DNA from: Methanoculleus sp. UBA208
GTDB taxonomy: Archaea; Halobacteriota; Methanomicrobia; Methanomicrobiales; Methanoculleaceae
Direction of reading: 5' to 3'
Length of the DNA: 8,569 bases
NCBI RefSeq assembly: GCF_002498065.1
Contig: NZ_DAFZ01000101.1
Coordinates: 1 to 8,569, forward strand
Position numbers and translations under genes: made by a program
Part shown: positions 1 to 5,731 of the stretch, in pieces
Numbering within the stretch: position 1 is the stretch's first letter
Layout: every line of letters starts with the position of its first letter
Notes under the pieces: generated by a model
What the model saw: the letters and a program-made list of their open reading frames with translations, nothing else
Database searches by the model: none
What the model was told of the DNA's origin: nothing

Positions 1-10
1 GGGGGAGGGA

Positions 11-35
11 CCGGGAGGGGGTGCCCCCCTCCCGG
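11..35. repeat. Perfect GC-rich inverted repeat (hairpin)
   Basis: An 11-base arm (CCGGGAGGGGG, 11-21) is followed by a 3-base loop and its exact reverse complement (25-35). As RNA or single-stranded DNA it would form a very stable hairpin. It lies upstream of the first promoter and could end a transcript entering from the left, but no T-run follows it inside the window. Its outer 8-base arms (CCGGGAGG / CCTCCCGG) recur in the hairpin at 1831-1857. Confidence 0.6.
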
Positions 36-85
36 CAGAGATGTTCTGGGATGGCCCCACTATGAACCCTGCTCCAGCCAACTCT

Positions 86-109
86 CGAAATATTTTAATA
101 GTTATATAT
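86..109 (+). promoter_or_regulatory. Archaeal BRE/TATA promoter of the GT2 gene
   Basis: An A-rich BRE-like CGAAA (86-90) runs into TATTTTAATA (91-100), with a second TATA-like box TTATATAT at 102-109. Archaeal TATA boxes usually sit about 25 bases before the transcription start. The first box therefore predicts a start near 120, immediately before the ATG at 124, and a leaderless or nearly leaderless mRNA. No Shine-Dalgarno sequence precedes that ATG, which fits. The TATA-like match is direct; the start-site position is inferred. Confidence 0.55.
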
Positions 110-123
110 TGTCCACGGCATGA

Positions 124-1272
124 ATGGCCGCAAGCACCGGGGATGCCGGATTCAGGGGAGCGGGCCGCATCGGGATCTCTGAAGACAGGGACCGGCCGGC
201 CTCTGCACCTCCCAAAAATAACCGCACCGGTTCGGGGTATGCCCGCGAGTATCCGATCGAGGGAGAGACGGCGCTGCCGGCTGTCTCGGTCGTCATTCCC
301 CTCTACAACAAAGGCCCCTACATCGCCCGCGCCTTAACTTCGGTCCTCGCCCAGACCGTCCGGGATTTCGAGGTGATCGTGGTGGACGACGGTTCCACCG
401 ACGGCGGGGCGGAGGTGGTCGGGGGGTTCGGCGACCCGCGGGTCCGGCTGATCCGGCAGGAGAACCGGGGGGTGTCCGCGGCGAGAAACAGGGGGATCGA
501 GGCGGCCCGGGGCGAACTGGTTGCGTTTCTGGACGCGGACGACGAATGGATGCCGCGGCATCTTGAAGCCCTGCTACGACTGCGGGAGAAGTACCCGCAG
601 GCGGGGGCTTACGGGACGGCATACCTCCTGCAGGAGAACGATTCGACGGCCCGGGTCCCGCCGTTCAGTGCCGAAATACCCCCGGAGCCATGGGAAGGCC
701 TGCTCTCCAACTACTTCAGGGACGCAATCCGCGGCACCCCGCCGATCTCGTCGTCGATAGTTGCTGTCCCCAAACATATCCTGGACGAGATGGGAGGGTT
801 CGATGTCAGCGCATGGTACGGGGAAGATGTGGACCTGTGGGGACGGATTGCCCTGAAGTATCCCATTGCTTTTACCCGGGACGGCATGGGGATCTACCAT
901 AAAGAAGCTGCGAACAGGGCCTGCGATAAGAAAGAGCCGATCCGGGAGCATGCCTTCGTAGCCTCCGCGCGGAACGCTCTGCGGGCCGGGGAGGTGCCGC
1001 CGGAGTTGAGAGAAGATCTGCTGGAATATGTCGCATCCAGGCAGATCCAGGTTGCATGCCGCAATCTGGAGGCAGGCAGGCCCGATCTCGCGAGGGCCAA
1101 TTTAAAGCGCTGTAAGACACGGCATCTGCGGAGATCCAGGTACCTGGCCCTGTTCAGGGCATATACTCCTTCCGTGATACATCCTGCGCTGAACAACTGG
1201 AGATCGAGGATAAAGGGCATCCCGGCGAGGAAGCCGGGGGCTGAAGCTCAAAATGGAGGTGTTCCCAAGTGA
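124..1272 (+). CDS. Family 2 (GT-A) glycosyltransferase
   Basis: Predicted cytoplasmic inverting glycosyltransferase of 382 residues, transferring a sugar from a nucleotide donor during glycan assembly. The GT-A domain starts near residue 53 (VSVVIPLYNKGPYI). It has the nucleotide-binding DDGSTD (88-93), the NRGVSAARNRGI segment (114-125), the metal-binding DADD (137-140) and a WYGEDVDLW motif (231-239) whose E234-D235 match the position of the catalytic base in GT2 enzymes. The C-terminal 120 residues are basic and helical with no clear transmembrane segment. The first 51 residues are low-complexity and absent from most relatives. No in-frame ATG, GTG or TTG lies between 124 and the domain, so 124 is kept, supported by the TATA box just upstream. 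Acceptor and donor cannot be read from sequence. Fold and family are secure; the exact start is less so. Confidence 0.9.
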   Translation: MAASTGDAGFRGAGRIGISEDRDRPASAPPKNNRTGSGYAREYPIEGETALPAVSVVIPLYNKGPYIARALTSVLAQTVRDFEVIVVDDGSTDGGAEVVGGFGDPRVRLIRQENRGVSAARNRGIEAARGELVAFLDADDEWMPRHLEALLRLREKYPQAGAYGTAYLLQENDSTARVPPFSAEIPPEPWEGLLSNYFRDAIRGTPPISSSIVAVPKHILDEMGGFDVSAWYGEDVDLWGRIALKYPIAFTRDGMGIYHKEAANRACDKKEPIREHAFVASARNALRAGEVPPELREDLLEYVASRQIQVACRNLEAGRPDLARANLKRCKTRHLRRSRYLALFRAYTPSVIHPALNNWRSRIKGIPARKPGAEAQNGGVPK

Positions 1273-1293
1273 TCGGGGCGCTGCACAACGGCG

Positions 1294-1632
1294 TTACAGG
1301 CGTTCAGGAGCATTTTTGCTGATCGGCCCCGGGGTCCGCTCCCGCGAGCCACTTGAGACAGTAAGCAACAGACGTATTTGCCCCACGGATCCCTCCGGCA
1401 TCCCTGTTTTTACAATACAGTAATTCCGGGTAGCCTCAACTCTCAAAAGCCCCTCTTCCGGGCCAGCGGACTGCACAAACCCGGTCCTCCCCATCTTGAT
1501 GAAGAGCGACTGCCGCATCGGCAACCCCAAGAGCGGTGAGCGGCGGCGCAGGCTCGACGGCGCGGTCGATCGTATCCCGCACCCTGCGAGCTCGCGCTCT
1601 GCCTCTCTATCGGCCCTGCAAAAGCGGGTCAC
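1294..1632 (-). pseudogene. Doubtful 112-codon reading frame, possible relic
   Basis: A minus-strand frame in the intergenic gap. Its middle (roughly codons 39-90) has a fairly protein-like composition, for example SAGPEEGLLRVEATRNYC. Its N terminus is rich in Arg and Ser and has no ribosome site or promoter that I can see. The opposite strand is also open across part of the segment, as happens by chance in GC-rich DNA. I do not recognise the sequence. It may be a fragment of a decayed gene or a chance frame, and is listed only so that the gap is documented. Confidence 0.15.
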
Positions 1633-1770
1633 CCACCCAGATCAAAGTGAAGATCCATTATAAAAAACTACCTCCATCCATAATAACTTAATAAATAGAG
1701 TTAATCGAAATCAGAAAGGATTTAAACCCCAATAGCTCTTTTTGGTCCCGTTTATAGAAATTTCAAAACC

Positions 1771-1784
1771 TACCCGTATATATG
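1771..1784 (+). promoter_or_regulatory. TATA box of the CARDB/beta-helix gene
   Basis: TATATATG (1777-1784) sits at the end of a 140-base AT-rich tract and predicts a transcription start near 1804-1808, which would give a leader of about 75 bases. A second candidate TTTATAG lies at 1751-1757. The match to the archaeal TATA element is direct; the start site is inferred. Confidence 0.55.
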
Positions 1785-1804
1785 TTAGAATAGTCAAATA
1801 ATTC

Positions 1805-1857
1805 TGAGGGGATCCACCCTCACTGACCTGCCGGGAGGCCGAAAGGGACCCTCCCGG
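1805..1857 (+). promoter_or_regulatory. Structured mRNA leader with two hairpins
   Basis: Two stem-loops fall in the predicted leader. The first, TGAGGG (1805-1810) with CCCTCA (1817-1822), lies at or next to the predicted 5' end. The second pairs CCGGGAGG (1831-1838) with CCTCCCGG (1850-1857). Inside it, CC (1839-1840) can pair with GG (1845-1846) around GAAA, a GNRA-type tetraloop, leaving a three-base bulge. The Shine-Dalgarno site begins ten bases after the second stem. The hairpins could protect the 5' end or tune translation. No known riboswitch class is recognised. Confidence 0.45.
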
Positions 1858-1866
1858 GGCGAATCT

Positions 1867-1871
1867 AGGAG
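1867..1871 (+). promoter_or_regulatory. Shine-Dalgarno site AGGAG
   Basis: AGGAG sits seven bases before the ATG at 1879 and fixes the start of the secreted beta-helix protein, which is immediately followed by a standard signal peptide. Confidence 0.75.
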
Positions 1872-1878
1872 ATTACAC

Positions 1879-3627
1879 ATGAAGAAACCCCTATTCCTTG
1901 CGCTGGCACTATGCCTGGTGTTTGCTATGGCTGCATCGGCACAGGCTGCGCCAAGTCAGATAGTATCAGAGGGTACCTACGATGTCGTTGTGTACACCGA
2001 CGATACGGAGATCATTGCGGAAGACAGCACTGGTCAGGTGATCAGCAGCGGAACAGCGGGAACAGATGACAGCAAAGTTATCCAGACCGCAATGAAGGCC
2101 GTTGAAGACGGCATTGTAGTCATTGCGGCCGGGAACTATGCCCTGAGCAGCTCCATCGAAATCGGGGTGTCCAATCCCACCACAACCCCAACGCCGACAC
2201 CCACTTCCACACCGGTTCCCTCCGGGAAACCAGACCTCGTGGTGACCGATATCTCCTGGGAACCGGCGAACCCGGCAACCGGCGATACGATCACGATGAA
2301 GGCGACGATCAAGAACCAGGGCACGGCTGCAACCCCGGCCGGCACCATTCACGGCGTGGCCTTCACGTCTGACGGAAACCTTGGCTCCGCGGTATGGTCC
2401 GACACCTACACGGCCTCGATCGCTCCGGGCGCATGGATTACGGTGACCGCGAACGGCGGTGTTTCCGGTGCGACCTGGACTGCGGCGGCAGGCACCTGCA
2501 CGATCACCGCGACGGTCGACGACGTCGACCGGATCGAAGAAGGCAACGAAAACAACAACGTGTTCACCAAGGCGATGACGGTGGGTGCGACTGCGCCGAC
2601 GCCGACGCCCACAAGGACGCCAACTCCGACGCCGACTCCCGGTCAGACCACGTACGGAGCGGATGCCAACCCGACCGGAAACCCGATCGGGGGAGGGGAC
2701 GGGTATAAAAACATCGTCAGCCGGAGCAACGCAGACTTCATCGTCGACACGACGAGCGAGCTCGTGAGCGCACTCGGTTCGGCGCAGTCCGGGGACATCA
2801 TCTGGGTCGAGCAGAACGCCAACATCGACATGAGCGGCCGAACCACCACGATACGGGCCGGGGTCATCCTTGCCAGCAACCGTGGCGAGAACGGCTCTCC
2901 TGGCGGCAGGATCTACCAGACATCAGCCGGAACCCGGCTGTTCACGATCGGCGGTCAGAATGTGAGGATCACCGGCCTTCGTATCGAGGGGCCGCAGAAG
3001 GACACCAGTGCGTCATCGACGAACGTTGGGATCTACACCTCCTACCGGAACCTCGAGGTGGACAACTGTGAGATCTTCGGCTGGGGCAATGCCGCAATCG
3101 GTATTGCCGGCACCGGCGGTTCCGACATGAAGACCGGCGCGTACATCCACCACAACTACATCCACCACAACCAGGTGGCCGGTCTCGGGTACGGTGTCTG
3201 CTTATCCAGCGGCGGTGTAGCTCTCGTCGAGGCGAACTACTTCGACTACTGCCGGCACGCAATCACCGGAGCAGGCATGGCCGGGGATGGATATGAGGCG
3301 AGGTACAACATCTGCGGTCCGAACTGGATCACGACGTCGCCCCATAACTTCGACATGCACGGCACCACGTCCGGCTCCACCACCATCGCAGGAGACACGA
3401 TCAAGATCCACCACAACACGTTCCTGGGTACGACCTCCCAGATGCCGACGTGCATTGCCATCCGGGGCGTTCCCCGCGACGGCGCGTACATCGACCACAA
3501 CTGGTTCTACTTTACCAGGGATGCGCCGGTCTGGCAGACCGGTGGAACAACAGGGATCAGCATGACGAACAACCTGATCGGCGCGAACGGGGTTCTCTCC
3601 GCATCGGGTCCGATCAAGTATTACTGA
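1879..3627 (+). CDS. Secreted CARDB / right-handed beta-helix protein
   Basis: A 582-residue exported protein, probably acting on or binding cell-surface polysaccharide. A Sec signal peptide covers residues 1 to about 23 (MKKPLFLALALCL..., cleavage near AQA/AP). Residues 28-97 resemble the first coil of pectate-lyase-3-type beta-helices (TDDSKVIQTAMKAVEDG, then AAGNYALSSSI) but stop after one turn. A TP-rich linker (about 99-115) leads to a CARDB domain (117-235; PDLVVTDISWEP, KNQGTA, VDDVDRIEEGNENNN), an adhesion-type beta-sandwich common beside carbohydrate-active domains. A second TP-rich linker (239-255) precedes the parallel beta-helix (258-582) with PbH1-like turns such as IHHNYIHH, IHHNTF and IDHNWF. 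The segment HNFDMHG (489-495) and neighbouring His/Asp residues are conserved in the downstream paralog and are candidates for an active or binding site. The start is fixed by AGGAG. Lyase, epimerase, hydrolase and pure binding roles all remain possible. Confidence 0.88.
   Translation: MKKPLFLALALCLVFAMAASAQAAPSQIVSEGTYDVVVYTDDTEIIAEDSTGQVISSGTAGTDDSKVIQTAMKAVEDGIVVIAAGNYALSSSIEIGVSNPTTTPTPTPTSTPVPSGKPDLVVTDISWEPANPATGDTITMKATIKNQGTAATPAGTIHGVAFTSDGNLGSAVWSDTYTASIAPGAWITVTANGGVSGATWTAAAGTCTITATVDDVDRIEEGNENNNVFTKAMTVGATAPTPTPTRTPTPTPTPGQTTYGADANPTGNPIGGGDGYKNIVSRSNADFIVDTTSELVSALGSAQSGDIIWVEQNANIDMSGRTTTIRAGVILASNRGENGSPGGRIYQTSAGTRLFTIGGQNVRITGLRIEGPQKDTSASSTNVGIYTSYRNLEVDNCEIFGWGNAAIGIAGTGGSDMKTGAYIHHNYIHHNQVAGLGYGVCLSSGGVALVEANYFDYCRHAITGAGMAGDGYEARYNICGPNWITTSPHNFDMHGTTSGSTTIAGDTIKIHHNTFLGTTSQMPTCIAIRGVPRDGAYIDHNWFYFTRDAPVWQTGGTTGISMTNNLIGANGVLSASGPIKYY
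2173..2223 (+). repeat. TP-rich linker, first copy
   Basis: Imperfect repeats of Thr-Pro codons (residues about 99-115 of the CARDB/beta-helix protein) encode a flexible linker, likely extended and possibly O-glycosylated. A similar tract at 2593-2643 flanks the other side of CARDB, so the DNA repeats frame the CARDB coding segment like a cassette. Confidence 0.75.
2593..2643 (+). repeat. TP-rich linker, second copy
   Basis: ACGCCGACGCC-type Thr-Pro codons (residues about 239-255) separate CARDB from the beta-helix. Similarity to the tract at 2173-2223 offers a route for recombination that adds or removes modules. Confidence 0.75.
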
Positions 3628-3632
3628 ACGGG
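2653..3632 (+). repeat. Duplicated beta-helix module, copy A
   Basis: This stretch is repeated at 4052-5490, apart from the insertion in the second copy. Proteins agree at roughly 70% by eye in the last 220 residues. DNA matches include 31 identical bases (3295-3325 with 5153-5183), and the run TATTACTGAACGGG spans the stop codon in both (3619-3632 and 5477-5490). Homology begins just after the TP-rich linker. Confidence 0.85.
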
Positions 3633-3768
3633 AAGAGCGGGCAGGAGAGGTCCGAAACGACCCTCCAATACCCCTCCTTTTCCATAGACAGGGTGTTTCT
3701 CCAGCCGTATCTCAACCCGATCCGGCGAAACCATCTTTTAAGTCCGGCAGGAGCCCTGAAACAGGAGA

Positions 3769-3786
3769 TCGTGCCGGATAGCACGA
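3769..3786. repeat. Small inverted repeat between the paralogs
   Basis: TCGTGC (3769-3774) and GCACGA (3781-3786) are exact reverse complements around a six-base spacer, about 50 bases before the TATA-like box of the next gene. It could be a hairpin near the end of the upstream transcript or a binding site for a dimeric regulator. Six-base arms also occur by chance. Confidence 0.3.
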
Positions 3787-3826
3787 ATGTTCGGGTGCGC
3801 GGACGGTGTCACAGTCCGGGGGCCTG

Positions 3827-3841
3827 CAATAAAGTTTATTA
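3827..3841 (+). promoter_or_regulatory. TATA-like promoter of the anchored beta-helix gene
   Basis: An A-rich AATAAAG followed by TTTATTAA lies about 35 bases before the GTG start at 3872. The expected transcription start, near 3862-3866, would leave only a short leader, which carries a weak AGGA at 3863-3866. Confidence 0.45.
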
Positions 3842-3871
3842 AAGTCCACAGGCACCAGAGACAGGATAAGA

Positions 3872-5485
3872 GTGCGTCCTGAAGAAGTCTTACCCATTGT
3901 CCTGATCCTGCTCTGTGTAGCCCTGGTTATCCCGATAGCGATCGGCACTCTTTTTCCGGGACCAGAAGAGGCAGGTGTGACAGATCCCGCCTTTTCTACC
4001 CCCACCGTGGATATTCAGGATTCAACCACGCAGCTCGATCGTGAGCAGGCCTTCGGGGCCGGATCGAACCCCACGGGGAGTCCCGTAGGCGGAGGCGACG
4101 GCTACCGGGATACAGTCTCGCAGAAGGGTTCAGGGACGAACCGTCCCGTCACGACCACGGACGAACTGCTTGCCGCTCTCTCGAGCGCGAAGAGCGGAGA
4201 TGTCATCTACATCGATGAGATGGCCCGGATCGACCTTGCAGATGCCCCGATGGGAATGACCATACCGGAGGGCGTGACTCTTGCCGGCAACAGGGGCGAG
4301 AGGAGCACGGCCGGATCGGCAGCATATTCATTCGATATCAGGGTACCCGGGGATTATTTCCTCTGGGTCCTTGCATCCGGCGAGGAGAGCGGCCCCATCG
4401 GGGTTTCGGTAGACGGAGGAGGCATTCGCCAGTGGGATCTCGAGACGGATTCGCATTGGCGCTGGAGCGGGGGAGGGGCCCACTACCTCTCCAGCGGCCG
4501 GCACAACCTGACCATCCATTGGCGCGAGAGCGGTTTGAGCCTCGATGGGATCCTCATTACCGGCGACGCAGGCTACCTCCCCGACGGTGCCGTGGGAGAG
4601 CAGAACGGACGGGGACTGATCAGAATGGAGGCAGAATCCGGAGTGCTTTCGCCCCTGATGGAGACGGCCCGGGATCCTGCAGCATCGGGCGGGGCATACG
4701 TCTCGGTTCCCGATAGCCCCGACGGGGATGAATACCCGGTCTCACCGGGTGGAAAGATATTCCTGGGATCGACAACCTCCAATCGTCCGGTCGGACTTGT
4801 TGCCGGGGGAGAGCACGTAAGGATCACCGGAATCCGTCTGGAAGGGCCGGATACGGGAACCGGCGAGGTGGATCACCCTGGTCTCGGGATCTATTCGGCC
4901 TACCGGAACCTCGAGGTGGATAACTGTGAGATCTGGGGCTGGAGCGGTGCTGCAATCGGCATTGCCGGCACGGGAGGAGCCGACATGAAGACCGGCGGGG
5001 ACATCCACCACAATTATATTCATCACTGCCAGATGAGCGGCCTTGGATACGGTGTCGTAGTGTCGGGCGGGGCTTTGAGTCTGATCGAAGCGAATTACTT
5101 CGACTACTGCCGGCATGCGATCGCCGGCAGCGGGGTCGCCGGAGATGGGTACGAGGCGAGGTACAACATCTGCGGTCCGAACTTCACCGCAGGCTCTTCC
5201 CATAACTTCGACATGCATGGTACGGCGTCCGGCTCCGGCACAATCGCGGGGGATACGATCAGGATTCATCACAATACGTTCATGGCCACAGGCCCCTTGA
5301 ACGCGTTCCCGGTTGCCATCAGGGGCGTTCCACGCGACGGGGCATACATCGACCACAACTGGTTCTATTACGACCTGGCACCGCCGGTCTGGCAGACGGG
5401 CGGGCAGGGGAACGTCTTCGTGACGGATAACCTGATCGGGCAGAACGGGGCTCTCTCCACATCCGGGCCGATCGAATATTACTGA
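3872..5485 (+). CDS. Membrane-anchored beta-helix protein with inserted CBM-like domain
   Basis: A 537-residue paralog of the upstream secreted protein, starting at GTG after a weak AGGA. Residues about 6-28 are one hydrophobic segment (VLPIVLILLCVALVIPIAIG) not followed by a clear signal-peptidase site, so it probably acts as a signal anchor holding the protein on the outer face of the membrane. CARDB and TP-rich linkers are missing. The beta-helix begins near residue 61 (FGAGSNPTG), is broken at 149-150, resumes near 292 (PGGKIFLG) and runs to the end with PbH1-like turns (IHHNYIHH, IHHNTF, IDHNWF) and the conserved HNFDMHG (444-450). The roughly 137-residue insert resembles a CBM6/CBM35-type carbohydrate-binding domain in swapped order and sits in a loop between helix strands. 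The likely role is binding or modifying a surface polysaccharide; the enzymatic activity is unknown. A start codon other than this GTG is possible. Confidence 0.87.
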   Translation: MRPEEVLPIVLILLCVALVIPIAIGTLFPGPEEAGVTDPAFSTPTVDIQDSTTQLDREQAFGAGSNPTGSPVGGGDGYRDTVSQKGSGTNRPVTTTDELLAALSSAKSGDVIYIDEMARIDLADAPMGMTIPEGVTLAGNRGERSTAGSAAYSFDIRVPGDYFLWVLASGEESGPIGVSVDGGGIRQWDLETDSHWRWSGGGAHYLSSGRHNLTIHWRESGLSLDGILITGDAGYLPDGAVGEQNGRGLIRMEAESGVLSPLMETARDPAASGGAYVSVPDSPDGDEYPVSPGGKIFLGSTTSNRPVGLVAGGEHVRITGIRLEGPDTGTGEVDHPGLGIYSAYRNLEVDNCEIWGWSGAAIGIAGTGGADMKTGGDIHHNYIHHCQMSGLGYGVVVSGGALSLIEANYFDYCRHAIAGSGVAGDGYEARYNICGPNFTAGSSHNFDMHGTASGSGTIAGDTIRIHHNTFMATGPLNAFPVAIRGVPRDGAYIDHNWFYYDLAPPVWQTGGQGNVFVTDNLIGQNGALSTSGPIEYY

Positions 5486-5490
5486 ACGGG
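4052..5490 (+). repeat. Duplicated beta-helix module, copy B
   Basis: Counterpart of 2653-3632, interrupted by the insert at about 4319-4729. The near-identical blocks (5153-5183, and 4899-4934 with one mismatch) lie in the segments coding for the most conserved helix turns. Similarity reaches a few bases past the stop codon. Confidence 0.85.
4319..4729 (+). other. Inserted CBM6/CBM35-like domain with halves in swapped order
   Basis: Codes for residues about 150-286 of the anchored beta-helix protein and is absent from the paralog, where GENGSPGGRI joins directly. First comes the part that is C-terminal in such domains: AYSFDIRVPGDYFLWVLAS (151-169), GVSVDGG (177-183), WRW (196-198), LSSGRHNLTIHWRESG (206-221), LDGILIT (224-230). 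Then comes the part that is normally N-terminal: MEAESGVLSPLM (252-263) and ASGGAYVSVPD (271-281). Joining the end to the beginning restores a standard domain order. The assignment rests on remembered family patterns, not on a search. Confidence 0.65.
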
Positions 5491-5715
5491 TTCCCATGCC
5501 CGCCTCCGCCGTGTCCCGGGGGCCTGGCAGGCAACCGTCGAGACGATGAGATCGGAGTTTTCAGTCGCTGCCCTCAGATCGCCCCGAACGAGACCCGAAG
5601 GGACCGATCCGGGCCTCCTGCAGGAGCCAGCGGGGATTACCCGGACCGCGGGAGCGCTGGTGAGTGCAAGCTCATCTTTATCAGGGTTGAGTGTTGAAGG
5701 GGGTCCTGCAGATAC

Positions 5716-5726
5716 GGAGGCAGGAG
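5716..5726 (+). promoter_or_regulatory. Shine-Dalgarno site deciding the GT-C gene start
   Basis: GGAGG (5716-5720) and AGGAG (5722-5726) precede the ATG at 5732, the nearer one by five bases. This supports starting the membrane protein there, not at the in-frame ATG at 5546, which has no such site. A weak TATA-like CTTTATC lies at 5676-5682. Confidence 0.65.
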
Positions 5727-5731
5727 CCAGA

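Larger units (their letters stand above)
1273..1878. other. Long intergenic region with no convincing gene
   Basis: The left part (1273-1650) is GC-rich. It is open on the minus strand from 1632 to 1294 (112 codons), with a partly overlapping open plus frame, but no ribosome site or recognisable domain supports either. The right part (1655-1800) is strongly AT-rich with several TATA-like stretches and a T-run at 1739-1743 that could end transcripts from the GT2 gene. The final 75 bases form the structured leader of the next gene. Confidence 0.6.

Noticed and set aside
41..337. A 98-codon plus frame overlapping the start of GT2.
   Set aside because: It overlaps the GT-A domain in another frame, has Arg/Ser/Pro-rich composition and no start signals.
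2173..2643. Repeated Thr-Pro codons considered as a CRISPR or regulatory repeat array.
   Set aside because: They are in frame, encode typical linkers either side of CARDB, and have no regular repeat-spacer structure.
4742..5497. A 251-codon open frame on the minus strand opposite the anchored beta-helix gene.
   Set aside because: It is antisense to well-conserved coding sequence, a matching antisense frame exists under the paralog, and its translation has no recognisable domain.
5546..5731. In-frame upstream ATG giving the GT-C protein 62 more residues.
   Set aside because: The extra residues are low-complexity with no membrane segment, there is no ribosome site at 5546, and AGGAG sits correctly before the ATG at 5732.
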